Source: Cherax quadricarinatus
Lineage: Eukaryota > Arthropoda > Malacostraca > Decapoda > Parastacidae
DNA: 64,000 nt
Direction of reading: 5' to 3'
NCBI RefSeq assembly: GCF_038502225.1
Contig: NC_091341.1
Location: 4,994,903 to 5,058,902, forward strand
Part shown: piece by piece, positions 43,425-54,170 of the stretch
Position numbering within the stretch: the stretch's first letter is position 1
How the letters are laid out: every line of letters starts with the position of its first letter
The notes under the pieces: generated by a model
Database searches by the model: none
Seen by the model: the letters and a program-made list of their open reading frames with translations, nothing else
Told to the model about the DNA's origin: nothing
Position numbers and translations under genes: made by a program

Positions 43425-44955
43425 CAAATTCAACAGGCCAAGTGTCTATCAGAAAGTGTCTTTCACAATTGGTAACTAACACACACTACCAAAGATCCTG
43501 GACAAAACGAAGGACTGGTCAGACAAGTGGTCACAAATTCAACCCGTGCCAGCACAAGGATCTGATAACTGGGGAAGCAGAAAGACAACCGGAAACTGTG
43601 TATTGACAGTTGGGGGTTAGACTCTGGAACCTCACTCACGGAGGCAGACCTAGGGGTAAGCATAGTGCTGAGGATATCAAACCAAGTGCATAAACTCTAC
43701 GGGGAACGCTCGCTAGGTGAATAACATTAGCTTCAGGTAATCAAAAGTCATTCACAAAACTTTGGAAGTCGTGTTAAGCCCACTTTAAAATTTGCTGCAC
43801 CAGCCTTTAACCCACACCTGAAAAAGATTGCAAATAAAACCGGTAGACATGTTTGTCAAGCACTGATTAGATTGCATACATATACCGGGTGTAACACTCA
43901 GTGTATTTACTGGGCTAGGCGAGGCTTCCGCTCAAAATTTGCTCACCGGTATCCAGCAAATTCCAGAGAATTTTCTCAATACTGAGCCCACACTTGATTC
44001 TTGATATCATGATGAAAAATCATTAACTACCACCATGTACACATTGTCTAAAGAAACACACACAGCATACAACTCGTCAGGACGTCATTTGTAGATACCT
44101 ACGGAAAGATTTTCAGGTTGGACGCCTGTTGGTCATGACCGCAAGACGGAAATCCGAGAGAGAGATCATCAGTTTTCTGCAGACTGAATGTTTGCTCCAC
44201 CTACACCTTATTTATATCTTCCCTGCCGCACCGCTCTCTCTCTCTCTCCCCATCACTTCCTATCTCCCTATCTCCTTCCTCTCACACATATATCACTCAT
44301 CTGTATCCCTCCCTCACTTTCATTTCACCTCGTAGCTAAACAAGCATTAAATAAAGAGAATGTTAAGTACAACTTTGGTTTTCAAACAGAAGTTTACGAA
44401 ACATTGTCAGAAAGGAACTAGCAAACGAGCTTTAAGTAAAACAATATAGAAAGTAACTAGCAGATTCATTATCAATCATAATGAGACATGTCAAACATAC
44501 CAGTAGAGAAAACAAGGTCAGAAGATTGCAAGATGTTGTGACTTAGACTGAGGCTAGGCTATAAATATCTCTGTAATGTTGTTACTGCTAGACTAAGGCT
44601 AGGCTATAAGTGTGTCTGACAGTACGGTTTGTATGGGAGGTAACAATGACTTATATAAAATATAAAGTGTGGAGACAAGAGACAGGACCATACAAAATCC
44701 AACCTATCAGACACACCTCTATGCAAACCTTACAAGATAAGGCAAAATACCTCATTGTTAATGATGTATCCTAAATCTAGATGAACAGCTAGATAAACAA
44801 ACTGTCTTTGCAGAGAGTGAAACCCAGCTCTGGGTAAAGTTTTTTTTTTTATAATATTTAGTGGTAACGAGACAACAGTTTTTTGAGATTGTGTTCCTTA
44901 CTGTACTATGGATTTGAGGGGGACTTGCACATAAGTAAATAGAATTATCAAAGCT
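43425..44955. other. no recognised gene
   Basis: 44525-44620 has a ~45-bp direct duplication (GACTGAGGCTAGGCTATAA and GACTAAGGCTAGGCTATAA). 44230-44330 is CT-rich. Otherwise unique-looking. Confidence 0.45.
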
Positions 44956-45085
44956 TATTTCTTAGTAGCATTGAAAATTGGGTTTGGCAAATATTCTGTT
45001 AGAGTAATGGATTGTGAAGGCCTAGTACGGGCCAACAGGCCTGTTGCAGTGTTACTCTTTTCTTATGTTCTTATGTACTTATGTA
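44956..45085 (+). mobile_element. LINE 3' end with (TTATGTTC)-type tail
   Basis: GGCCTAGTACGGGCCAACAG and GCCTGTTGCAGTGTTACTC followed by TTATGTTCTTATGT. Same tail at 53090-53155 and 53500-53600. Confidence 0.7.
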
Positions 45086-45658
<573 letters not shown>

Positions 45659-45902
45659 TTTTTTTTTTTCAACAAGTCGGCCGTCTCCCACCGAGGCAGG
45701 GTGACCCAAAAAAGAAAGAAAATCCCCAAAAAGAAAATACTTTCATCATTCAACACTTTCACCACACTCGCACATTATCACTGTTTTTGCAGAGGTGCTC
45801 AGAATACAACATTCTAGAAGCATACACATATAAAGATTTGTAGATGAATGGTTCAGAGAACCGACATGTTGATAAATTAGACACATATACAACTCTTGGG
45901 AA

Positions 45903-45955
45903 TCTTCATTGAGGAAACGTTTCGCCACACAGTGGCTTCATCAGTCCATACGAAG
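45903..45955 (-). ncRNA. hammerhead-like ribozyme, intact core
   Basis: Minus strand: stem I outer CTTC/GAAG, inner GGA/TCC; CTGATGA, extra A, stem II GCCAC-TGT-GTGGC, GAAAC, GTT. No core substitution. Confidence 0.6.
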
Positions 45956-46171
45956 GAGAAACTTGAAGAACAGGAGGAGAATGAGGTAATCAGTCCCTCA
46001 ACCTTGAGTCGATGTGTTCAGTCCATCAATCTTGAATAGAATACGGCATATCAGCGGAGAAGCAGCTTATAAACCGTATGGCAGGAGAGGTGCAGCAGTC
46101 ATAGGTCGTGTCACATTTGTTCAATGTGAGGGACTGATTACCTCATTCTCCTCCTGTTCTTCAAGTTTCTC

Positions 46172-46223
46172 CTTCGTATGGACTGATGAAGCCACTGTGT
46201 GGCGAAACATTTCCTCAATGAAG
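46172..46223 (+). ncRNA. hammerhead-like motif, stem III G-to-A change
   Basis: Identical to the next copy except GAAACATTT in place of GAAACGTTT, which breaks the ACGU palindrome. Confidence 0.55.
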
Positions 46224-46543
46224 ATTCCCAAGAGTTTTATATGTGTCTAATTTATCAACATGTCGGTTCTCTGAACCATTCATCTACAAATCTGTCAGAC
46301 ACTGCAACTTCTTGGGATCTTAATACTTAGGAATTCTTCGCTTGCCTAATTCTTGGGCACGACCTACTTCCACATTGAACAAATGTGACACGACCTATGA
46401 CTGCTGCACCTCTCCTGCCATACGGTTTATAAGCTGCTTCTCCGCTGATTTGCCGTATTCTATTCAAGATTGATGGACTGAACACATCGACTCAAGGTTG
46501 AGGGACTGATTACCTCATTCTCCTCCTGTTCTTCAAGTTTCTC

Positions 46544-46595
46544 CTTCGTATGGACTGATGAAGCCACTGTGTGGCGAAACGTTTCCTCAATGAAG
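46544..46595 (+). ncRNA. hammerhead-like ribozyme, intact core
   Basis: Stem I outer CTTC (46544-46547) with GAAG (46592-46595), inner GGA (46552-46554) with TCC (46584-46586); CTGATGA 46555-46561, extra A, stem II 46563-46575, GAAAC 46576-46580, GTT 46581-46583. Confidence 0.62.
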
Positions 46596-46769
46596 ATTCC
46601 CAAGAGTTGTATATGTGTCTAATTTATCAACATATAAAGATACACAACATATCCCTCCAAACTGCCAATATCCCAAACTCCTCCTTTAAAGTGCAGGCAT
46701 TGTACTTCCCATTTCCAGGACTCAAGTCCGACTATATGAAAATAACCGGTTTCCCTGAATCCCTTCACT

Positions 46770-47557
46770 AAATATTACCCTGCTCACACTCCAACAGATC
46801 GTCAGGTCCCAAGTACCATTCGTCTCCATTCACTCCTATCTAACACGCTCACGCACGCTTGCTGGAAGTCCAAGCCCCTTGTCCAGAAAACCTCCTTTAC
46901 CCCCTCTCTCCAACCCTTTCGAGGACGACCCCTACCCCGCCTTCCTTCCCCTATAGATTTATATGCTTTTCATGTCATTCTACTTTGATCCATTCTCTCT
47001 AAATGACCAAACCACCTCAACAACCCCTCTTCTGCCCTCTGACTAATACTTTTATTAACTCCACGCCTTTCCCTAATTTCCACACTCCGAATTTTCTGCA
47101 TAATATTTACACCACACATTGCCCTTAAACAGGACATCTCCACTGCCTCCAACCGTCTCCTCGCTGCTGCATTTACCACCCAAGCTTCACACCCATATAG
47201 GAGTGTTGGTACTACTATACTTTCATACATTCCCTTCTTTGCCTCCATAGATAACGTTTTTTGACTCCAAATATACCTCAACGCACCACTCACCTTTTTT
47301 CCCTCATCAATTCTATGATTAACCTTATCCTTCATAAATCCATCCGCCGACACGTCAACTCCCAAGTATCTGAAAACATTCACTTCTTCCATACTTCTCC
47401 TCCCCAATTTGATATCCAATTTTTCTTTATCTAAATCATTTGACACCCTCATCACCTTACTCTTTTCTATGTTCACTTTCAACTTTCTACCTTTACACAC
47501 ATTCCCAAACTCATCCACTAACCTTTGCAATTTTTCTTTAGAATCTCCCATAAGCAC
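46770..47557 (-). pseudogene. LINE RT, C-terminal segment
   Basis: From 47557: MLMGDSKEKLQRLVDEFGNV (just after the FADD segment), KLKVNIEKSKVMRVSN, EVNVFRYLGVDVSADGFM, GCEAWVVNAAARRRLEAVEM, CLRAMCGVN, LLRWFGHLERMDQSRMT. It continues in another frame to about 46770 with a GRGRP-type segment. It is frameshifted relative to the upstream segment within the active-site region near 47560-47590. Confidence 0.8.
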
Positions 47558-47564
47558 AGTATCA

Positions 47565-48320
47565 TCAGCAAAAAGTAACTGTCAATTCCCATTTTGAATT
47601 TGATTCCCCAAAATTTAATCCCACCCCTCTCCCGAACACCCTAGCATTTACTTCCTTTACAACCCCATCTATAAATATATTAAACAACCATGGTGACATT
47701 ACACATCCCTGTCTAAGACCTACTTTTACCGGGAAGTAGTCTCCCTCTCTTCTACACACCCTAACCTGAGCCTCACTATCCTCATAAAAACTCTTTACAA
47801 CATTTAATAACTTACCACCTATTCCATATACTTGCAACATCTGCCACATTGCTCCTCTATCCACTCTATCATATGCCTTTTTTAAATCCATAAATGCAAT
47901 AAAAACTTCCCTACCTTTATCTAAATACTGTTCACATATATGCTTCAATGTAAACACTTGATCTACACATCCCCTACCCACTCTGAAACCTCCTTGCTCA
48001 TCTGCAATCCTACATTCTGTCTTACCTCTAATTCTTTCAATTATAACCCTACCGTACACTTTTCCTGGTATACTCAGTAAGCTTATTCCTCTATAATTTT
48101 TACAGTCTCCTTTGTCCCCTTTCCCTTTATATAAAGGGACTATACATGCTCTCCGCCAATCCCTAGGTACCTTCCCCTCTTTCATACATTTATTAAACAA
48201 AAGTACCAACCACTCCAGCACTATATCCCCCCCTGCTTTTAACATTTCTGTCATGATCCCATCAGTTCCAGCTGCTTTACCACCTTTCATTCTACGTAAT
48301 GCCTCACGTACCTCCACCAC
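47565..48320 (-). pseudogene. LINE RT, fingers and palm segment
   Basis: KGGKAAGTDGIMTEMLKAGG, ACIVPLYKGKGDKGDCKNYR, GISLLSIPGKVYGRVIIERI, QGGFRVGRGCVDQVFTLKHI, FIAFMDLKKAYDRVDRGAMW and GLRQGCVMSPWLFNIFIDGV. The FADD motif falls where the frame breaks. Same family as the ORF at 54572-56392. Confidence 0.85.
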
Positions 48321-49030
48321 TTACATTCTGCTCTTCTTCACTCCTAAAAGATGGTATACCTCCCTGACCAGTGCATGAAATTACTGCCTCTGTTTCTTCC
48401 TTAACATTTAAAAGTTCCTCAAAATATTCTCGCCATCTACCTAATACCTCCCTCTCCCCATCTACTAACTCCCCTACTCTGTTTTTAACTGACAAATCCA
48501 TACTTTCCCTAGGCTTTCTTAACTTGTTTAACTCCAAATCTTTTTCTTATTTTCATTAAAATTTCTTGACAGTGCATCTCCCACTCTATCATCTGCTCTC
48601 CTTTTGCACTCTCTCACCACTCTCTTTACCTTTCTTTTGCTCTCCATATACTCTGCTCTTCTTATAACACTTCTGCTTTGTAAAAACTTTTTCTCTTTTA
48701 TCACACCCTTTACTTCATCATTCCACCAATCACTCCTCTTTCCTCCTGCACCCACCCTCCTATAACCACAAACTTCTGCCCCACATTCTAATACTGCATT
48801 TTTAAAACTATTCCCTCTTCAACATCCCCACTACTCATCTTTGCACTAGCCCACCTTTCTGCCAATAGTCGCTTATATCTCACCCGAACTTCCTCCTCCC
48901 TTAGTTTATACGCTTTCACCTCCCTCTTACTTCTTGTTGCCACCTTCCTCTTTTCCCATCTACCTCTTACTCTAACTGTAGCTACAACTAAATAATGATC
49001 CGATATATCAGTTGCCCCTCTATAAACATG
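48304..49030 (-). pseudogene. LINE endonuclease end and linker, frameshifted
   Basis: Near 49020-48960 the minus frame reads TDISDHYLVVATVRVRGRWE, the SDH end of an APE-type endonuclease. Then KAYKLREEEVRVRYKRLLAE, then separate frames at 48755-48528 (KRSDWWNDEVKGVIKEKK) and 48537-48304. At least three frame breaks. Confidence 0.8.
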
Positions 49031-49038
49031 TACATTAT

Positions 49039-49047
49039 TTATATATA

Positions 49048-49116
<69 letters not shown>

Positions 49117-49118
49117 AT
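49039..49118. repeat. (TA)n microsatellite
   Basis: Between the LINE 5' truncation and MITE copy 4. Confidence 0.97.
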
Positions 49119-49502
49119 GTCGTGCCGAATAGGCAGAACTTGCGATCTTGGCTTAAATAGCAACGCTCATTTTGCCATATAGGACAAGTGAAAATTTGTG
49201 TATGCAATAATTTCGCCAAAATCATTCTGAACCTAACGAAAAAAATATATTTCACTGTGTTTGTTTAGTATTAAATTATTGTAAACAAATCTAAAATATA
49301 TTTAGTTGGGTTAGGCCAAAATAAATTGTTCTTGTTATAATAAGGTTAGGTAAGTTTTCTAAGTTCCTATTGGTGCAAAATTATAAATTTTTACATCAAC
49401 ATTAATGAAAAAATATATATTTAAACGTATAAGAGAAATTTTTGAAAAGGATTTAATTTTAAATGAGTTCTTGCTAATTGACCAGTTTTACATATTCGGC
49501 AC

Positions 49503-49505
<3 letters not shown>
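49119..49505 (+). mobile_element. MITE-like element, copy 4 (387 bp)
   Basis: Very close to copies 1 and 2; (TA)n on both sides. Confidence 0.8.

Positions 49506-49559
<54 letters not shown>
49506..49559. repeat. (TA)n microsatellite
   Basis: Between MITE copy 4 and PLE3. Confidence 0.97.
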
Positions 49560-49562
<3 letters not shown>

Positions 49563-49627
49563 ATAAGATCACAGTAAACTGGTGATTTCAGAATATGCAA
49601 AACAACCACTGTGAAAGAATAGAGAAA

Positions 49628-49665
49628 TTCCAAGCGCTTTCGTGACTACTCACATTATCAAGGAA
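49628..49665 (-). ncRNA. hammerhead-like motif, AGCGCU family (PLE3 left arm)
   Basis: Minus: stem I TTCC/GGAA, core TTGATAA, extra T, stem II GTGA-GTAG-TCAC, GAAA, AGCGCT palindrome, T, mirror copy of 51148-51185. Confidence 0.6.
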
Positions 49666-49821
49666 CTATGAAAGTAAAGCATCCAAGGAAGGTATATAAG
49701 GGGTCTGGCCAACACCTCACTATCAGATCCCACAACGGTTAAACACCTGACGCGCGCCGGCCCGACTGGACAGGTCCTTCGCAAAGCCCACCAACTATTC
49801 TACCCAAGAAAATTTAAAAAA

Positions 49822-50145
49822 TTATTGTTTGTCCAGCGTATTTTTAAATTCTTCCCAAATTCTATTAATTATAAATGGATTTAATTTATATAAACCAAAG
49901 GAAATATTCATATTATTGTCAAAACTGCTTTTTATGAAACAAGATTCAATAATATTCCTGTCGACCATGGACTTGCTTGATACTACTTTCTCAGCTTTTT
50001 GAAAATCAATTGGATGGTTAAAATCTCTTACATGAATAAATAGAGCATTGGAATCTTGTCCAGTACTAATGCTGTATTTATGTTGTTTTAATCTTAGTTC
50101 GAGATTTTTACCAGTTTGACAGTAATAAACTTTATCGCAAATTTT
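49822..50145 (-). pseudogene. PLE3 left-arm GIY-YIG endonuclease segment
   Basis: Minus: ICDKVYYCQTGKNLELRLKQ, HKYSISTGQDSNALFIHVRD, FNHPIDFQKAEKVVSSKSMV. The GIY-YIG Gly (YYGQT in the right arm) is Cys here. It is cut at its N-terminal side by the insertion at 50146. Confidence 0.85.
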
Positions 50146-50237
50146 GTAGATGAATGGTTCAAAGAACCGACATGATGTTAAATTAGACACAAGACCCAAG
50201 AGTTGCACATGTGTCTAATTTAACAATCGCAAATTTT
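50135..50237 (+). mobile_element. 81-bp retrozyme tail insertion with 11-bp target duplication
   Basis: TCGCAAATTTT at 50135-50145 and 50227-50237. The insert begins GTAGATGAATGGTTCAAAGA, carries hairpin GGTTC-AAA-GAACC then CGACATGATG, and contains a short inverted piece (GTTAAATTAGACAC ... GTGTCTAATTTAAC). The ribozyme itself was never copied in. Confidence 0.82.
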
Positions 50238-50376
50238 TCAAGGAATCTTATAGACACATCCATCAGCATTTTGGGGGGAATTCTTTATCAAAAGTTTTTT
50301 TTAATGTATCAAGATTTTTGAATACAACTTTAATATTACAAGTCTTAAGAAGAGAAGGCATATCAACCAAGTTTTC

Positions 50377-50984
50377 ATGGTAAGGGAGAACCAACATGAT
50401 TTAAAATACCCAAGAAATGTAATTGATAAATCTTTTAAAGTTGCTAGAAATACTTCTTACAATCCAAAAAGGGACAACCAGCCTTATTCAACTAAAAATA
50501 TGTTGGTTCTCCCTTACCATGAAAACTTGGTTGATATGCCTTCTCTTCTTAAGACTTTTAATATTAAAGTTGTATTCAAAAATCTTGATAAAGTAAAAAA
50601 AAAAAACTTTTGATAAAGAATTCCCCGCAAAATGCTGATGGATGTGTCTATAAGATTCCTTGTAAAATTTGCGATAAAGTTTATTACGGTCAAACTGGTA
50701 AAAATCTCGAACTAAGATTAAAACAACATAAATATAGCATTAGAACTGGACAAGATTCCAATGCTCTATTTATTCATATAAGAGATTTTAACCATCCAAT
50801 TGATTTTCAAAACGTTGAGAAAGTAGTATCAAGCAAGTCCATGGTCGACAGGAATATAATTGAATCTTGTTTCATAAAAAGCAGCTTTGACAATAATATG
50901 AATATTTCCTTTGGTTTATATAAATTAGATCCATTTATAATTAACAGAATTTGGGAAGAATTTAATAATACACTGGACAAATAA
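50377..50984 (+). pseudogene. PLE3 right-arm RT C-terminus and GIY-YIG endonuclease
   Basis: First frame 50377-50613: NMLVLPYHENLVDMPSLLKT and FNIKVVFKNLDKV, the RT C-terminal thumb region. A run of 12 As (about 50596-50607) shifts the frame, and 50610-50984 gives NSPQNADGCVYKIPCKICDK, VYYGQTGKNLELRLKQHKYS, NALFIHIRDFNHPIDF, IESCFIKSSFDNNMNISFGL and a final FIINRIWEEFNNTLDK stop. GIY-YIG nucleases cut target DNA for Penelope integration; the Y-x-G, Arg and His positions visible here look intact. The RT catalytic part is absent (5' truncation). Confidence 0.88.
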
Positions 50985-51147
50985 TAATTTTTAAAAATTT
51001 TCTTGGGTAGAATAGTTTGTTGGTGGTTGTGCAAAGGACCTGTCCAGTTGGGCCGGCGCGCGTCAGGTGTTTAACTGTTGTGGGATCTGATAGTGAGGTG
51101 TTGGCCAGACCCCTTATATACCTTCCTTGGATGCTTTACTTTCATAG

Positions 51148-51185
51148 TTCCTTGATAATGTGAGTAGTCACGAAAGCGCTTGGAA
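51148..51185 (+). ncRNA. hammerhead-like motif, AGCGCU family (PLE3 right arm)
   Basis: Stem I TTCC (51148-51151) with GGAA (51182-51185); core TTGATAA 51152-51158, extra T, stem II GTGA-GTAG-TCAC 51160-51171, GAAA 51172-51175, palindrome AGCGCT 51175-51180, T51181 as base before cleavage (CUU). Core differs from CUGAUGA at C3 and G8 together, a pair that contact each other in the folded ribozyme. Confidence 0.6.
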
Positions 51186-51205
51186 TTTCTCTATTCTTTC
51201 ACAGT

Positions 51206-51324
<119 letters not shown>

Positions 51325-51475
51325 ATGCAGAATTACCACTGAAAAAATGGTTTAATTCCAAGCGTATTCGTAATTCTCACATTATCAAAGAACTGTAAAA
51401 ATAAAAGATCAACAGGAAGGCATATAACGACGAGACTATACCTCACAGTCACGTCACAACACACGACTCTGTAGT
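51325..51475 (-). mobile_element. diverged PLE3-type terminal fragment
   Basis: Minus: TTCTTTGATAATGTGAG, then ATTACGAATACGCTTGGAAT, a decayed ribozyme motif. The flanking AAAGATCAACAGGAAGGCAT matches the PLE3 arm loosely. Confidence 0.6.
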
Positions 51476-51479
51476 AAGG

Positions 51480-52240
51480 TGATGAGGATAAAAAATTAAG
51501 TTAATGAAATATTTGATATCAGATTGGAGAGAGGGAGTATGGAGGAAAATTAATGTACTCAGATATTTGGGAGTGGACTTGTCAGCAGATGGGTCATGAA
51601 AGACGAGATGAACCATAGAAATGATGCAGAGAAAAATGTGTGAGAGTATAGTGGGGCCAACGCTCTTATATGGGTGTGAAGCATGGGTGGTGAATGTTGC
51701 AACAAGGAGAATCTGGAAGCAATGGAGACGTCGTGTCTGAGGGCAATGTGTGGTAAAAATATTATGCAGAGAATCCTTAGCTTGGAGATTAGAAGATTGT
51801 GCGGGGTTTCTAAAAGCATTATCCCTAGGGCTGAACAGGGGGTTATCGACGTGGTTTGAACATTTAGAGAGGATGGAACTAAATAGAATGACCTGGGGAG
51901 CATATGAATCTGCAGTGGAAGGAGGGCGAGGAAGGGGTCGTCCTACGAAATGTACGAGGGGCTTAGACTTCCAGCAAGCGTGCGTGAGCGAGTGGAGGCT
52001 AATGGTTTTATGATCTGACGTGTTGTTGGAGTGTGAGCAAAGTAACATGAAGAGATTCAGGGAAATTGGTTTACCGGACTTGAGTCGTGGAGGTGGGAAG
52101 TATAGTGCCTGCACTCTGAAGAAGGGGTGGATATAAGCTGTAGCTCTTCAGCTATGGTGTAGGACGTCTCTGGCAAGACAGTGATGGAGTGAATGATGAT
52201 GAAAGTGTTTCTTCATTTTCGGGTCACCCCCACCAATATG
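51480..52240 (+). pseudogene. 3' end of the APE-type LINE, decayed
   Basis: Matches 55780-56600: ATTTGGGAGTGGACTTGTCA, GGTGTGAAGCATGGGTGGTG, AGACGTCGTGTCTGAGGGCA, CGAGGAAGGGGTCGTCCTAC. Stops and deletions throughout. Ends with the TTTTCGGGTCACCC tail. Confidence 0.85.
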
Positions 52241-52254
52241 TTAGTGAAATATTT

Positions 52255-52550
52255 CATATGGATAGCTGCAGTTCTGTTAATGATTCAAAATCACTTTTAT
52301 CGTGATTTCATTAATATACAGATTGCTCGTACCCAAACAGTATGAGGTTGAAATTAGTCTCTGAGGGTCCACGTATTTGGGAAAACATGCCCAGTTCCAC
52401 TGGGTGCCTGGTGTTTGAGAATTGTTGGTCCAGAGAACAGTGATATGTGTACTTTGTCCTTTCTCACAGGGCTGGGCATGGTGACGCAGGATCGAATTCT
52501 GGCTACCCGTAGCTCTGTTCGTTATTCAAAGTCACTTGTTTCGTGATTTC

Positions 52551-52552
<2 letters not shown>
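52255..52552 (+). mobile_element. probable tRNA-derived SINE relic
   Basis: GGGCTGGGCATGGTGACGC with B-box-like GGATCGAATTCTGG (about 52490). The tail TCGTGATTTCATTATATA occurs twice (52300 and 52535). Runs into (TA)n. Confidence 0.45.
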
Positions 52553-52644
<92 letters not shown>

Positions 52645-52645
52645 A
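52553..52645. repeat. (TA)n-(CA)n microsatellite
   Basis: About 40 TA units. Confidence 0.97.
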
Positions 52646-52649
52646 TTTT

Positions 52650-52890
52650 TTTATGTAATAATGCTGAGACACATACAGACTGGGATAGACAAGAATGGAC
52701 TCCAGGGAGACCTGGACACCTTGCAGGAATGCTCAATCATTCCAGCAGGTGTAAAGTTCTGGGTACAGGACAAAAAGATAACACCAAACACTGAACAGAA
52801 TCTTGCAGGAAAACGGCTGAAGTTTATAAAGCAGGAAAAACACCTTGGAGCAATCATAACACCGAATATGTCACCAGTCTCACACACACA
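52650..52890 (+). pseudogene. possible RT fragment
   Basis: Plus frame includes AGVKFWVQDKKITPNTEQ and LKFIKQEKHLGAIITPNM, resembling the KxxYLGxxIxxxM step after the RT palm of CR1/jockey-like LINEs. Short and isolated. Confidence 0.35.
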
Positions 52891-52959
52891 CACACACTTA
52901 ACTACATACTTTCAGCTGTATATACTAGACTTCCTCTAAGAACTTTAACCACAGTATGA

Positions 52960-53600
52960 TGGGATATTTGTTGAGTGTGTAGCAAGAGTCTGGAGCTCAC
53001 ACCGGATCGAGCACTTGCAAAGAATTCAGTGGTTTGCGATCACTGGGCTGGGCAAATATTTTTATTATTGGTTGTGGGTTTGAGAAGAACCTATCTAGTA
53101 TGGACCAGAAGGCATGCTGCAGTGTTCTCCCCTTTCTTATGCTCTTATGTTCTAAGCCTGTGATATGAGAACAGATTACGACAGTGCATTACCTTAGACG
53201 AGGTGACACTATCACGACGTTCAAGATACACAGAAGCATTGGGAAGTCAGATGCGGACAGTTATTTGGAAGGCGAACTAAAATAAACACATGGAAGCTAA
53301 CGAAGTATCTGATCCATAAACATGTGAGAAAGTAACTGGAGTTTTAGATGCTCGGAGGAGGAAATAAGCAGGACGAGGTACTGGACGACCTACCGTGGGT
53401 AACTTTAAAGAGGGATTAGACAAATACATGAGTGACAAGGGCTGGGTTGGGTTATTACCTGACGTACTGAAGCAAATTTCAGGGAAAAGGCTCGACAATT
53501 AGGTGGGTGAGAATAGTTGGCCTTGAGAAGAACGTGCCTAGTATGAGCCAGTAGGCCTGCTGCAGTGTTCCTCCAATCTTAATGTAATACAGGTATAATA
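52960..53600 (+). mobile_element. two LINE 3' ends with the GTAGGCCTGCTGCAGTGTTC tail
   Basis: First tail at 53090-53155 (TATGGACCAGAAGGCATGCT ... TTATGCTCTTATGTTC). The second element reads FKEGLDKYMSDKGWVG (53405-53455), a LINE C-terminal end, then the tail at 53540-53585. Same tail as 44956-45085. Confidence 0.55.
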
Positions 53601-53694
53601 GACTATGTATTTATTTGTTAAAATAGTCGAAATTGATAAAAAAAGAACCAGGACTAGGAGCTGTGACTCCCATTTGCCAGGAATCAGAGAGCAG

Positions 53695-53822
53695 CAGCTA
53701 CACGCACTCTCACACGCCAGCCTAGCAGCTACACGCACGCACTCACACCAGCCTAGCAGCTACACGCACTCACACACGCCAGCCTAGCAGCTACACGCAC
53801 GCACACACGCCAGCCTAGCGTG
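53695..53822. repeat. ~33-bp tandem repeat, 4 units
   Basis: CCAGCCTAGCAGCTACACGC with CACTCACAC spacer variation. Confidence 0.9.
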
Positions 53823-53966
53823 TTGACGCTCAATGTGAATTGAAAATTTATATACGCATTCTCTTTCACGCATGTGCACGCATGCAACCATTGATTGGAG
53901 GGCTTGCACAAACGCACGTACGCACACAGAGCAGCATTTGAGCATTACCTAACCCGGTACACACAT

Positions 53967-54046
<80 letters not shown>

Positions 54047-54170
54047 GCCTCTATCCATGTACACTTGGCGTTTGATAGCACATTCGTGTATATATGCATC
54101 CATGTACGCACATACTTCCATGTACATACACTGCGTGCTTCCTGTACGCAAACTTCACGTAACAGCAGTG
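53823..54170. repeat. (CA)n microsatellite and flanks
   Basis: CA run at 53962-54042; flanks rich in CATGCACGC and CATGTAC words. Confidence 0.85.

Larger units (their letters stand above)
45826..46641. mobile_element. retrozyme-like insertion, inverted + partial + full copy, 12-bp target duplication
   Basis: ACATATAAAGAT at 45826-45837 and 46630-46641. The 792-bp insert contains a truncated inverted copy (45838 to about 46115), a 5'-truncated direct copy (about 46120-46292), then a complete direct copy (from about 46293, starting AATCTGTCAGACACTGCAAC, to 46629). Tail hairpin GGTTC-AGA-GAACC is at 45850-45862 and, inverted, about 46264-46276. Predicted cleavage points of the two direct copies, 46211 and 46583, are 372 nt apart. 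Confidence 0.85.
45659..49038 (-). mobile_element. APE-type LINE, 5'-truncated, interrupted by a retrozyme-like element
   Basis: 3' end (oligo-T on +) at 45659, tail with GGGTCACCCTGCCTCGGTGG (minus). The coding remains run 46770 to 49030. (TA)n lies at both outer ends. The element is interrupted at 45838-46629 by a ribozyme-bearing insertion; removing it and one copy of the duplication restores the LINE sequence. Confidence 0.85.
49560..51205. mobile_element. PLE3: inverted-duplicate Penelope-like element, ~0.8-kb arms
   Basis: Left arm (49560 to about 50398, minus) and right arm (about 50399-51205, plus) both contain the C-terminal RT/GIY-YIG coding end and the terminal region with a hammerhead-like motif. 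They meet tail-outward. (TA)n flanks both sides. The left arm carries an 81-bp insertion of a retrozyme tail. Penelope elements commonly integrate as inverted truncated duplicates. Confidence 0.85.
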
